Notes: a model not told the origin generated them from the letters alone. A stretch of 64,000 nt of DNA from Amycolatopsis mediterranei (GCF_026017845.1 NZ_CP100416.1:4311615-4375614); one strand, 5' to 3'. Positions 7,158-15,454 are shown, numbered from the stretch's first letter. Made by a program: numbers and translations.

Positions 7158-8177
7158 ATGGTCAGGGCCCCGCAGACCGGCAACGGCCCGGCGGACGACT
7201 CCGAGAACAATCCACCGGCTGTCCATATTTTGTGGATGAATGGCGGGCTGAGCTGCGACGGCGAATCGGTTGCGCTGACCGCGGCCACTCAGCCGAGTAT
7301 CGAAGAGATCGTTCTCGGCGGTCTTCCCGGCCTGCCCGAGGTCGCCATGCACTGGCCGTTCCTCGATTTCTGCAGCGGGCCCGACGGAGGTGCCGACAGC
7401 TTCATCGAATGGTGGCACCGCGCGGACCGCGGCGAGCTCGAGCCGTTCATCCTGATCGTCGAGGGTTCGATCGCCGACGAGACGAACAAGGCCGAGGGCT
7501 ACTGGTCCGGGTTCGGCACCGACCCCGCGACCGGTCAGCCCGTGACGGCGAGCGAGTGGCTCGACCGGCTGGCCCCCAAGGCGATGGCGATCCTGGCCGT
7601 GGGCACCTGCGCGAGCTACGGCGGCGTGCACGCGATGGCCGGCAACCCCACCGGCGCCATGGGCGTGCCCGAGTACCTCGGCCGGGACTGGCGGTCGTGG
7701 GCCGGGCTGCCCATCGTGTGCGTGCCCGGCTGCCCGGTCCAGCCGGACAACCTCTCGGAGACCATCCTCCACCTGCTGTTCCAGGTGGCCGGGCGGGCAC
7801 CGGAGATCGACGTCGACGAGGCATTGCGCCCGAAGTGGCTGTTCGGGAACACCGTCCACGAAGGGTGCGACCGGGCCGGGTACTACGAGCAGGACGAGTT
7901 CGCCGATCAGCACGGTTCGCCCCAATGCCTGGTCAAGCTGGGTTGCTGGGGCCAGGTGGTCAAGTGCAACGTGCCCAAGCGGGGCTGGATCAACGGCGTC
8001 GGCGGGTGCCCGAACGTCGGGGGCATCTGCATCGGCTGCACGATGCCGGGCTTCCCGGACAAGTTCATGCCGTTCATGGAGGACCCGGCCGGCGCCGGCG
8101 GCCCGACGGCGACCAGCAGCGTCTCCGGGTCCGCGATCCGCATCCTGCGGGAGATCCGGACGGCGGCCGACCGGTGA
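7158..8177 (+). CDS. Second [NiFe] hydrogenase small subunit (HhyS paralogue, no partner large subunit)
   Basis: A 339-residue small subunit highly similar to the HhyS at 20178-21239. It keeps the iron-sulfur motifs in order: GTCASYGG, CVPGCP, VHEGCDR, CLVKLGC, KCNVPKRGW and ICIGC. There is no Tat signal, so it is cytosolic as expected for group 1h enzymes. At the second position of the usual proximal-cluster CxxC pair the text is C33-D-G-E36, so Glu replaces the Asp seen in the paralogue. The basic C-terminal extension of the paralogue is missing. ATG 7158 has GGAAGG 8 bases upstream. No large-subunit gene is adjacent. It overlaps the NifU-like gene (GTGA), forming a unit that leads to hypF. 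Confidence 0.85.
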   Translation: MVRAPQTGNGPADDSENNPPAVHILWMNGGLSCDGESVALTAATQPSIEEIVLGGLPGLPEVAMHWPFLDFCSGPDGGADSFIEWWHRADRGELEPFILIVEGSIADETNKAEGYWSGFGTDPATGQPVTASEWLDRLAPKAMAILAVGTCASYGGVHAMAGNPTGAMGVPEYLGRDWRSWAGLPIVCVPGCPVQPDNLSETILHLLFQVAGRAPEIDVDEALRPKWLFGNTVHEGCDRAGYYEQDEFADQHGSPQCLVKLGCWGQVVKCNVPKRGWINGVGGCPNVGGICIGCTMPGFPDKFMPFMEDPAGAGGPTATSSVSGSAIRILREIRTAADR

Positions 8178-8698
8178 ACGTGCCCGGCGACCCCGCTGTC
8201 CCGAGCCCCGGAGAACGCCTCGAGACACTTCTGGCCATCCTGCTGGCCGGTCCCGGCCGGCGGCCTGCCGAAGAGATCGTCCGGCAGCTGACGGACCTGT
8301 ACGGCGAAGGCCTGACCCGCATCGTCGGCACGCTGCGCGAGCACGCCCCGGCGCTGGTCGGGGCGATCGCCGCCGACGACGTCGTCGCGAGCCTGCTGGC
8401 GCTGCACGACCTGCACCCCCTCGACGCGCAGGCGCGGGTCCGCCGGGCCCTGGACCGGATCCGCCCGCAGGTGGGCGCGGTCGGCTACCTGGGCATCGAC
8501 GACGGCGTGGTCCGGCTGAGCCTCGGTGCGAGCCGGGGCTGCTCGTCCGCGGCGCGCACGGCCCGTGCGACGGTCGAAGCCGCCGTCCGGGACGCCGCCC
8601 CGGAGGTCAGCGGCGTCGAGATCGTCGCCGAAGCCGTCCCGGCGCTGTACCAGATCGGCATGGGACCACCCGGCGCTCCGGAAGGGAGAGCGTCGTGA
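8174..8698 (+). CDS. NifU-like protein, degenerate paralogue
   Basis: A 174-residue protein starting with a GTGA overlap of the small subunit. It matches the NifU-like protein at 17835-18353 along its length: an N-terminal helical domain (ALHDLHPLDAQARVRRALDRIRP against VLHDLHPRSTHERVTEALDKVRP) and a C-terminal NifU domain. NifU domains carry a CxxC that holds an iron-sulfur cluster. Here the first Cys is replaced (G-A-S-R-G-C, Ser120 and Cys123), whereas the paralogue has G-T-C-D-G-C. Cluster scaffolding is therefore doubtful unless a dimer uses other ligands. It probably works with, or is degenerating beside, the orphan small subunit. Confidence 0.75.
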   Translation: MNVPGDPAVPSPGERLETLLAILLAGPGRRPAEEIVRQLTDLYGEGLTRIVGTLREHAPALVGAIAADDVVASLLALHDLHPLDAQARVRRALDRIRPQVGAVGYLGIDDGVVRLSLGASRGCSSAARTARATVEAAVRDAAPEVSGVEIVAEAVPALYQIGMGPPGAPEGRAS

Positions 8699-9309
8699 GT
8701 GTCGGCACCGGAGCCACGCATCCCGCGTTCGCCCGGGACCGGCGCTCCGCTCGGCCGGAGCGGTGCGAGCTCTGCGGAACACCGGTGGCGGCGCGGCACG
8801 GCCACGTGGTCGACACCGGCCGCCGTGGCCTGCTGTGCGCGTGCCGCGCGTGCTTCCTGCTGTTCACCCGTTGCCCGGCTGGAGAAGTGCGGTATCGCGC
8901 CGTACCAGAGCGCTACCTGTGGGATCCCCGGCGCCCGATCGCCGGCCTCGACTGGCATGGGCTCGGGATCCCGGCGCGCTTCGCGTTCTTCATCCCCTGC
9001 GGCACCCGCGTCACCGCGTTCCAGCCGGGACCGGCCGGCGTGGCCGAGACGGCCCTTCCGCCCGGCCTCTGGACGCAGCTCGCCGCGGAGCACCCGCTGC
9101 TGGCCACGGCCGAGCCGGACGTCGAGGCGATCGTGGTCCGCGGGGGCGAGCGCGGCACGGACTGCTTCCTCGTGCCCGTCGACGTGGGCTACCGGCTGGC
9201 CGGCGCGGTCCGCCGGTACTGGACCGGCGGCGACGGCGGCCCCGAACTGCACGAACGCGTCGGCGAGCTGTTCGCGGAGATCGGACAGCGGGCCCGGCCC
9301 CTGCGGTAG
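8695..9309 (+). CDS. DUF5947-type hydrogenase-associated protein (copy 1)
   Basis: A 204-residue protein with five conserved cysteines near the N-terminus: CELC at 24-27, then CxCRxC at 48-53 following a GHVVD segment. This is a probable zinc or iron site. The pattern repeats in the homologue at 17221-17838 (CEMC, GHVID, CTCRGC, then CFLVPIDVCYELVG against CFLVPVDVGYRLAG). I associate this family, from memory, with actinobacterial group 1h hydrogenase loci and the label DUF5947. It starts with a GTGA overlap behind GAAGGGAG. The role is unknown, but metal-centre assembly or electron transfer is plausible. Confidence 0.75.
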   Translation: MSVGTGATHPAFARDRRSARPERCELCGTPVAARHGHVVDTGRRGLLCACRACFLLFTRCPAGEVRYRAVPERYLWDPRRPIAGLDWHGLGIPARFAFFIPCGTRVTAFQPGPAGVAETALPPGLWTQLAAEHPLLATAEPDVEAIVVRGGERGTDCFLVPVDVGYRLAGAVRRYWTGGDGGPELHERVGELFAEIGQRARPLR

Positions 9310-9342
9310 CGACGCGGCCCGGCTCGGGCGCAGACTGAGCGG

Positions 9343-11499
9343 GTGCGGGTGGCCGTCCGGGTCGTCGGGGTGGTGCAGGGCGTGGGGTTCCGGCCCTTCG
9401 TCCACCAGCTGGCGGTGCGGCTCGGGCTCAGCGGGTTCGTCGGGAACGACGTGCACGGTGTCTTCGCCGAGGTCGAAGGCGCGCCATCGGGGGTCGAGCG
9501 CTTCGTCGGCGCGCTCGAGGCCGAAGCGCCGCCCCTGGCCGTCGTCGATGACGTGCGGGTGCGGGAGATCCCCACCGTGGGCGGGGCCGGGTTCCGGATC
9601 GTCGAAAGTCCCCGGGGTGGCCGTGCCGATACGTTGATCTCGGCCGATTCCGCCACCTGTGACGACTGCCTTCGCGAACTCTCCGATCCCGCGGACCGGC
9701 GGTTCCGGTACCCCTTCGTGAACTGCACGAACTGCGGCCCGCGGTTCACCATCGTGCGGGGCGTGCCCTACGACCGGCCGCTCACCACCATGGCCGGCTT
9801 CGCGATGTGCGCCGCGTGCAAGCAGGAGTACGAGGACCCGGCCGACCGGCGGTTCCACGCCCAGCCCGTCTGCTGTCCGGCCTGCGGGCCCACGCTGCGG
9901 TTCGAGCCCGGTGGCGGGGATCCGCTCCCGGCGACCGTCGAAGCCCTGCGCGATGGGGCCATCGTGGCCGTGAAAGGGCTGGGCGGCTACCACCTCGCCG
10001 TCGGCGCCCGGCACGAGGAAGCCGCGCGACGGCTGCGGCAGCGCAAGCACCGCGAGGACAAGCCGTTCGCCGTCATGGTCGCCGACCTCGCGCAGGCCCG
10101 GGAGCTGGCCGACGTCGGCCCGGCGGCCGAAGAAGCGCTCGGCAGCAGGCGACGGCCCATCGTGCTGTTGCCGAAGAAGGCGGACCTCGCGGCCGCCGTC
10201 GCGCCCGGGAACCGGCGGATCGGGCTCATGCTGCCCTACACCCCGCTGCACCACCTGCTGCTGGAGCGCACCGGGCCGATCGTGCTGACCAGCGCGAACG
10301 TCTCCGATGAGCCCATCGTCCACCGCGACGAAGACCTCGGCCGCCTCGAGGGCATCGCCGACGCCTTCCTCACCCACGACCGGCCGATCCACGTCCGGAC
10401 CGACGACTCGGTGGTGCGCATCGTCGGGACGAAACCCCAGCTCCAGCGGCGTTCGCGGGGTTACGCGCCCGAGCCCGTCACCCTGAACCACCCGGCGCGA
10501 AAGCACCTCCTCGGCTGCGGCGCCGAACTCAAGAACACCTTCTGCCTGGCCAAGGGCCGCCACGCCTTCGTCTCGCACCACATCGGCGACCTCGAGAACT
10601 ACGAGACGCTGAAGGCGTTCACCGAAGGCATCGAGCACTTCAAGCACCTCTTCGACGTCGACCCGGTGCTGGTCGCGCACGACCTGCACCCCGAGTACCT
10701 GTCCACGAAATACGCGCTCGAGCAGGACGTCGAGCTCCTGGGCGTCCAGCACCACCACGCCCACATCGCCGCCTGCCTGGCCGACAACGGAGAGGACGGC
10801 CCGGTCCTCGGCGTCGCCTTCGACGGCACCGGCTTCGGCCCCGACGGCACCATCTGGGGTGGCGAGTTCCTCCTCGCCGACCTCACGAGCTATGAACGAC
10901 TCACCCACCTGCGGCCGGTCGCCATGCCCGGGGGTGTGATGGCCATCCGGCAGCCGTGGCGGATGGCGGCGTCCTATGTGGACGAACTCGGGCGGCCGGC
11001 GCGGGCAGACATCGTGCAGCTCAAGCGCAGCGGACTCAACTCACCTCTGACCTCCAGTGCCGGACGCCTCTTCGACGCGGCCGCGGCGCTGCTCGGCGTC
11101 CGGGACACCATCACCTACGAGGGCCAGGCCGCCATCGAGCTGGAACAGCTGGCCGACCCGGCCGAGAAGACCGCCTACCACGCACGAATCGACGAGGAAA
11201 TCCACGGCGAAGACCTCATCGCCGCGCTCCTGGACGACTCCGGCACCAGGGCGCAGCGAGCCGCCCGGTTCCACAACGGTGTCGCCGCGGCGATCGTGGA
11301 CACCTGCGGCCGGTTGCGGGACCACAGCACGACGGTCGCGCTCTCCGGTGGCGTCTTCCAGAACGTCCTGCTGCTGGACCGGACCGTGGAAGGCCTGGAA
11401 CGGCACGGCTTCCGCGTCCTGACCCACCGGAACGTGCCCACCAATGACGGCGGGATCAGCTTCGGACAGGTTGCCGTAGCCAGTCGTACCACTCGGTGA
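9343..11499 (+). CDS. hypF: Carbamoyltransferase HypF, [NiFe] hydrogenase maturation
   Basis: A 718-residue HypF that makes the thiocarbamoyl carrier used by HypE for the CN ligands of the NiFe site. Domains in order: an acylphosphatase domain (VVGVVQGVGFRPFVHQL, residues 5-22); two zinc-finger motifs (CDDC with CTNCGPRF, then CAAC with CCPACGP, about 105-190); a YrdC-like domain (VKGLGGYHLAV, then RQRKHREDKPFAVMV); and a Kae1-like domain (VAHDLHPEYLSTKYA, HHHAHIAACLADN, FDGTGFGPDGTIWGGE, LSGGVFQNVLL). It is the only hypF in the window and is separated from the other hyp genes. Its 3' end overlaps that of convergent hypB by 44 bases. Start is GTG 9343. Confidence 0.95.
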   Translation: MRVAVRVVGVVQGVGFRPFVHQLAVRLGLSGFVGNDVHGVFAEVEGAPSGVERFVGALEAEAPPLAVVDDVRVREIPTVGGAGFRIVESPRGGRADTLISADSATCDDCLRELSDPADRRFRYPFVNCTNCGPRFTIVRGVPYDRPLTTMAGFAMCAACKQEYEDPADRRFHAQPVCCPACGPTLRFEPGGGDPLPATVEALRDGAIVAVKGLGGYHLAVGARHEEAARRLRQRKHREDKPFAVMVADLAQARELADVGPAAEEALGSRRRPIVLLPKKADLAAAVAPGNRRIGLMLPYTPLHHLLLERTGPIVLTSANVSDEPIVHRDEDLGRLEGIADAFLTHDRPIHVRTDDSVVRIVGTKPQLQRRSRGYAPEPVTLNHPARKHLLGCGAELKNTFCLAKGRHAFVSHHIGDLENYETLKAFTEGIEHFKHLFDVDPVLVAHDLHPEYLSTKYALEQDVELLGVQHHHAHIAACLADNGEDGPVLGVAFDGTGFGPDGTIWGGEFLLADLTSYERLTHLRPVAMPGGVMAIRQPWRMAASYVDELGRPARADIVQLKRSGLNSPLTSSAGRLFDAAAALLGVRDTITYEGQAAIELEQLADPAEKTAYHARIDEEIHGEDLIAALLDDSGTRAQRAARFHNGVAAAIVDTCGRLRDHSTTVALSGGVFQNVLLLDRTVEGLERHGFRVLTHRNVPTNDGGISFGQVAVASRTTR

Positions 11500-12154
11500 G
11501 GCCGTCGCCGCGCGTCGCGCTGACCTGGAGCAGTGCGGCCGACTGGTTCACGCGGCGGACGTCCCGCTCGAACTCGTCGACGTCGAAGTCGACGTAGGGC
11601 AGCAGGTCGACCTTGTTCAGCAGCACGAGGTCCGTCGCGGCGAACATGTGCGGGTACTTCAGCGGCTTCCCGGGCCCCTCGGTCACCGACAGGACCACGA
11701 CCCGCGCCGCCTCGCCGAGGTCGAACAGCGCCGGGCAGACCAGGTTGCCGACGTTCTCGACGAACACCGTCGAGCCCTGCGCGGGCGCCAGCGAATGCAG
11801 CGCCCGGTGCAGCATCGACGCGTCGAGGTGGCAGCCCGCGCCGGTGTTGATCTGCACCACCGGTGCGCCGGTGGCCTTGATCCGCTCGGCGTCCAGCAGC
11901 GTCTCCTGGTCGCCCTCGATCACCGCGCACGGCACGTCGAGGTCCCGGATGGTCCGCTCCAGCAGCGTCGTCTTCCCGGCGCCGGGCGAGCTCATCAGGT
12001 TGATCGCGAAGACGTCCGAGTCACGCAGGTGCGCGCGGTTGTGCGACGCGAGTTCGTCGTTCTTCGCCAGGATGTCCTGCTCCATGACCACCGTGTGCGC
12101 GTGATCGGTGATCCGGACGTGCCCGGTGTCGGAGCAGCCGCAGGTGTCGCACAT
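11456..12154 (-). CDS. hypB: Hydrogenase nickel-incorporation GTPase HypB
   Basis: A 232-residue GTPase that drives nickel delivery to the large subunit with HypA. The N-terminus has a metal-binding MCDTCGC motif. The Walker A loop is SSPGAGKTTLL (about residues 54-64), followed by the family segments VIEGDQET, INTGAGCHLDA and FVENVGNLVCP, the nickel/zinc Cys and His positions near the G domain, and the base-specificity motif NKVDLLP. There is no long poly-His stretch, so nickel storage is unlikely. It is the last gene of the minus-strand operon, one base after hypA, and overlaps the end of hypF. Confidence 0.95.
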   Translation of the reverse strand: MCDTCGCSDTGHVRITDHAHTVVMEQDILAKNDELASHNRAHLRDSDVFAINLMSSPGAGKTTLLERTIRDLDVPCAVIEGDQETLLDAERIKATGAPVVQINTGAGCHLDASMLHRALHSLAPAQGSTVFVENVGNLVCPALFDLGEAARVVVLSVTEGPGKPLKYPHMFAATDLVLLNKVDLLPYVDFDVDEFERDVRRVNQSAALLQVSATRGDGLTEWYDWLRQPVRS

Positions 12155-12155
12155 G

Positions 12156-12482
12156 TCAAACCTCCACCGAGGTGATGCGCAGTTCGCGCCCGGTCAGCAC
12201 TTCGGCATCGGCGCTGCCGCAGGGACACAGCACGATGAAGTCGTCGAGGCCGAACTCCTCGCCGCAGTCGCGGCAGCGGGCCCGGCCCGCCGGCTCGGCG
12301 ATGTCCAGCCGGGCGCCTTCGAGCGACGTCCCCGTGCAGAGGACGTCGAAGCAGAACCGGACGCTGTCCGGCACCACGCCGGACAGGCGCCCGATCTCCA
12401 GCCGCACGGTCTTCACCGCCGCCTCGCCGAGGCGGGCGACGATCGCGTCGACGACCGACTGCGTGATCGCCATTTCGTGCAC
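12156..12482 (-). CDS. hypA: Hydrogenase nickel-incorporation protein HypA
   Basis: A 108-residue HypA, the nickel chaperone that pairs with HypB. It starts with the Ni-binding MHEMAI sequence (His2, Glu3), using GTG 12482 fused to the hypE stop as TAGTG. The zinc site is CRDC at about 71-74, but the second half reads CPCGS instead of the common CPxCGS, so the pair is CxC and not CxxC. The zinc geometry may differ. The text otherwise follows the family (LEIGRLSGVVPDSVRFCFDVL, TGREL). Confidence 0.92.
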   Translation of the reverse strand: MHEMAITQSVVDAIVARLGEAAVKTVRLEIGRLSGVVPDSVRFCFDVLCTGTSLEGARLDIAEPAGRARCRDCGEEFGLDDFIVLCPCGSADAEVLTGRELRITSVEV

Positions 12483-13558
12483 TAGCAGATCCTCGGCAGC
12501 GGGTCCCCGACCAGCAGGTCCACGATCCGGGTGCCGCCGAACGCGGTGTTCAGCAGCACGATCCCGGGCGGGTCGCCGGCGATCCGCCCGATCACGGCGG
12601 CGTCCGCGCCGAGCGGGTGCGCGCGCAACGCGGCCAGCGCGTCTTCTGCCTGCGAGCCGTCGACGACGACCACGATCCGGCCTTCGCAGGCGACGTACAG
12701 CGGGTCGATGCCCAGCAGCTCCGACGCGCCGCGGACCTCCTCCCGGACCGGGACGGCCTTCTCGTCGACGACCACGGCGACCTCCGCGGCTTTCGCGATC
12801 TCGTTGAGGATCGTCGCGACGCCGCCGCGGGTCGCGTCCCGCATCGCGCGCACGCCGGGGACCGCGGCCAGCAGCCCGGCGACCAGGTCGTGCACCGGGG
12901 CGGTGTCGGACTCGAGGTCGGCGTCGATGTCCAGCTCGCCGCGGGCCAGCATGATCGTGACGCCGTGGTCGCCGATCGGCCCGGAGACGAGGACGGCGTC
13001 TCCGGGCTTCGCGGTGGCGACGCCGAGCCCGGTGCGGGTGAGCACCCCGACCCCGGCGGTGTTGATGTAGACGCCGTCGGCCTTGCCGCGCTGCACGACC
13101 TTCGTGTCGCCGGTGACGATCTGCACGCCGGCCGCTTCGGCGGCCGTCTTCATCGACTCGACGATCTTCAGCAGGTCCTCGACGGGAAAGCCCTCCTCGA
13201 GGATGAATCCCGCGGTCAGGTACAACGGCCGCGCGCCGGAGACGGCGAGGTCGTTGACCGTGCCGTTCACGGCCAGGTCGCCGATGTTCCCGCCGGGGAA
13301 GAACAGCGGCGAGACGACGTAGGAGTCCGTGGTCAGGGCCAGCCGGGCGTCGCCGATGGTCAGCGACGCCGCGTCTTCCAGGGGCTCGAGCAGCGGGTTG
13401 CGGAACGCGTCGAGGAACACGGCCTCGATGAGCGTGTGCGTCGACTTGCCGCCGGCGCCGTGGGACAGCGTGATGCGCTCTTCACGCACCTTCGCGCGCC
13501 GCCGCCGCGCCCGCTCGATGCGGTCGAGGACCTGCTGCTCGCGCTCGGTGGTGGTCAT
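12482..13558 (-). CDS. hypE: Hydrogenase maturation protein HypE
   Basis: A 358-residue PurM-like ATPase that dehydrates the carbamoyl group received from HypF into the thiocyanate donated to iron. The start region carries ITLSHGAGGKST, followed by LTTDSYVVSPLFFPGGNIGDLAVNGTVNDLAVSGA and TGDTKVVQRGK. The C-terminus ends in PRIC, giving the essential terminal cysteine of HypE. A long N-terminal extension in the same frame is the shadow of hypD, so ATG 13558 was used, in a short overlap with the hypD stop. Confidence 0.95.
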   Translation of the reverse strand: MTTTEREQQVLDRIERARRRRAKVREERITLSHGAGGKSTHTLIEAVFLDAFRNPLLEPLEDAASLTIGDARLALTTDSYVVSPLFFPGGNIGDLAVNGTVNDLAVSGARPLYLTAGFILEEGFPVEDLLKIVESMKTAAEAAGVQIVTGDTKVVQRGKADGVYINTAGVGVLTRTGLGVATAKPGDAVLVSGPIGDHGVTIMLARGELDIDADLESDTAPVHDLVAGLLAAVPGVRAMRDATRGGVATILNEIAKAAEVAVVVDEKAVPVREEVRGASELLGIDPLYVACEGRIVVVVDGSQAEDALAALRAHPLGADAAVIGRIAGDPPGIVLLNTAFGGTRIVDLLVGDPLPRIC

Positions 13559-14682
13559 GCGCGGCTCGCCTCCCGGACGCGCTGGCGGCTGAACCGGCCG
13601 AAGTTGTAGTACGCCGCGCAGGCGCCTTCGGGCGAGACCATGCACGTCCCGATCGGCGTCTCCGGGGTGCACGCGGTGCCGAACACCTTGCACTCCCACG
13701 GCTTCAGCACGCCCTTGAGCACCTCGCCGCACTGGCACGCCTTCGGGTCGGCGACGCGCAGGCCGGGGATCTCGAAGATCCGTTCGGCGTCGAACTTCGC
13801 GTACTTCTCGCGGATCGCCATCGCCGAGTGCGTGATGAACCCGAGGCCGCGCCACTCGAAGTACGGCCGCAGCTCCATCACCTCGTTGATGGCCTTCAAC
13901 GCCACGATGTTCCCGTTCCACGGCACGACCCGCGAGTACTGGTTCTCGACCTCCGACCGGTTTTCGGACAGCTGCACCATCAACATGTAGATCGACTGCA
14001 GGATGTCCAGGGGCTCGAACCCGGCGACGACGACGGGCTTGCCGTAGTCGCGCGCGATGAACTCGTACGGACGGCAGCCGATCACCGTCGACACGTGTCC
14101 GGGACCGATGAAGCCGTCGAGCCGCAGGTCGGGGGAGTCGAGGATGGCCTTGATCGCCGGGATGATCGTGACGTGGTTGCCGAACACCGAGAAGTTCTCG
14201 ATGCCTTCGGCGGCCGCGCGCAGCAGCGTCATCGCGGTGGACGGCGTGGTCGTCTCGAACCCGATGGCCATGAACACCACCCGCAGGTCCGGGTTCTGCC
14301 GCGCGATCTTCAGCGAGTCCAGCGGCGAATACACCATGCGGATGTTGGTGCCCTCGGCGTTGGAGTCGAAGAAGTTCCCGCCGGAGCCGGGCACGCGCAT
14401 CATGTCGCCGAACGACGTCATGAGCACCCCGGGCTGCCGGGCGATGTGGATGGCGTCGTCGATGCGGCCCATCGGGATCACGCACACCGGACAGCCCGGC
14501 CCGTGCACCAGTGTGATGCTCTCGGGCAGGTAGTCCTCGAGGCCGTGCTTGTAGATCGTGTGCGTGTGCCCGCCGCAGACCTCCATGAACTTGTAGTGGC
14601 GGCCCGGCTCGCACAACGACGTGATCTTCGCGGACAGCGCCCGCGCCTTCTCCGCGTCGCGGAACTCGTCGACGAAACGCAT
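13555..14682 (-). CDS. hypD: Hydrogenase maturation protein HypD
   Basis: A 375-residue HypD, the iron-sulfur scaffold on which the Fe(CN)2CO group is built together with HypC. Diagnostic motifs are CGGHTHTI (about residue 36), GPGCPVC (about 62), GFETTTPSTA (about 150) and a C-terminal cysteine set for the 4Fe-4S cluster (ACQCGEVL, WECKVFGTAC, IGTCMVSPEGAC). The length is normal. It lies 10 bases after hypC and overlaps hypE by four bases, so it is translationally coupled. Confidence 0.96.
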   Translation of the reverse strand: MRFVDEFRDAEKARALSAKITSLCEPGRHYKFMEVCGGHTHTIYKHGLEDYLPESITLVHGPGCPVCVIPMGRIDDAIHIARQPGVLMTSFGDMMRVPGSGGNFFDSNAEGTNIRMVYSPLDSLKIARQNPDLRVVFMAIGFETTTPSTAMTLLRAAAEGIENFSVFGNHVTIIPAIKAILDSPDLRLDGFIGPGHVSTVIGCRPYEFIARDYGKPVVVAGFEPLDILQSIYMLMVQLSENRSEVENQYSRVVPWNGNIVALKAINEVMELRPYFEWRGLGFITHSAMAIREKYAKFDAERIFEIPGLRVADPKACQCGEVLKGVLKPWECKVFGTACTPETPIGTCMVSPEGACAAYYNFGRFSRQRVREASRA

Positions 14683-14692
14683 GACGACTCCT

Positions 14693-14965
14693 CTATTCGA
14701 TCCGGGATTCCAGTAGCGCGGCCATCTCGTCCTCGTACGCCTTGCCGATGCTTTCGAGGAAGTCCAGCGCGGCCGCCGCTTCCGCTTCGTCTATTTTGGA
14801 CAGTGCGAAGCCGACGTGGATGAGGATCCACTCGCCGGGCTTCGGCGGGTCGTCTTCGAGCAGCCCGATGTTGATGGTCCGCTTGACGCCGCTCACCGAG
14901 ACTTTCGCGAGGTCCGGGCGTTCCTCGCTGACTTCGATGATCTCGCCCGGGATGCCGAGGCACAT
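14693..14965 (-). CDS. hypC: Hydrogenase maturation chaperone HypC (canonical)
   Basis: A 90-residue HypC beginning MCLGIPGEI, with the essential Cys2 that binds the iron complex and the HypD partner. A conserved His occurs in WILIHVGFALSKID. The C-terminal helix is acidic. It sits between the maturation protease and hypD in the operon. A second, atypical HypC-family gene lies at 21936-22172. Confidence 0.95.
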   Translation of the reverse strand: MCLGIPGEIIEVSEERPDLAKVSVSGVKRTINIGLLEDDPPKPGEWILIHVGFALSKIDEAEAAAALDFLESIGKAYEDEMAALLESRIE

Positions 14966-14968
14966 GGC

Positions 14969-15454
14969 TCAGACCTCCGTGGTTTGCAGCTGTGGGCTGG
15001 TGCCCCAGGTCAGTTCGGTGACCGCGCGGACGGCGGCCGGAACGGCCGCGGCCACTTCGGGTGACAACCCGATCCCTTCGTCGAGGCACGCCGGTTCGCA
15101 GCCGACGAGCAGGACCCGCCCGGCGTCGCCGCCGAGCAGCCGGAGCAGCCGGAACACCGCGTCCGGCTGCATGCCGTGCGCGTCGATCGACGCCGCCGCC
15201 AGGTCCTCGGTGTCGGCTTCGATGAGCGAGAGGGTGCCGGGTGGGCGGCCGTGCGGGGTCGCGTCGAGCAGGATCGTCGTGTCGTAGCCGCCCATCAGGT
15301 CGTAGGCGAGGTGCATGCCGGCGATGCCGTAGTCGGCGATCTGCACCCAGGGTGGCAGATCGGCGCCCTCCAGCTCCTTGATGACCTCCACGCCGAAACC
15401 GTCGTCGCTCAGGAAGATGTTGCCGATGCCCGCGACCAGGACTCGTGGCCTCAT
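14969..15454 (-). CDS. Hydrogenase maturation endopeptidase (HyaD/HybD family)
   Basis: A 161-residue protease expected to cut the C-terminal peptide of HhyL after nickel insertion. It shows the family pattern VLVAGIGNIFLSDDGFGVEVI at the N-terminus with the metal-binding acidic residue, a central strand TILLDATP with a second acidic ligand, and a conserved His in SIDAHGMQP. It overlaps the upstream gene by 4 bases (ATGA) and is followed by hypC. The only likely substrate in the window is HhyL, which ends with a 23-residue tail after the DPCxxCxxH motif. Confidence 0.9.
   Translation of the reverse strand: MRPRVLVAGIGNIFLSDDGFGVEVIKELEGADLPPWVQIADYGIAGMHLAYDLMGGYDTTILLDATPHGRPPGTLSLIEADTEDLAAASIDAHGMQPDAVFRLLRLLGGDAGRVLLVGCEPACLDEGIGLSPEVAAAVPAAVRAVTELTWGTSPQLQTTEV

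Noticed and set aside
7728..7752. A His-to-Gln difference in the CPGCPxxPDN segment of the orphan small subunit, first taken for loss of the distal-cluster His.
   Set aside because: The distal His of [NiFe] small subunits lies in the later VHxxC motif, which is intact (VHEGCDR). The changed residue is not a known ligand.
8485..10908. An 807-codon minus-strand frame antisense to the NifU-like, DUF5947-type and hypF genes.
   Set aside because: Shadow frame; the plus-strand proteins are clearly recognisable.
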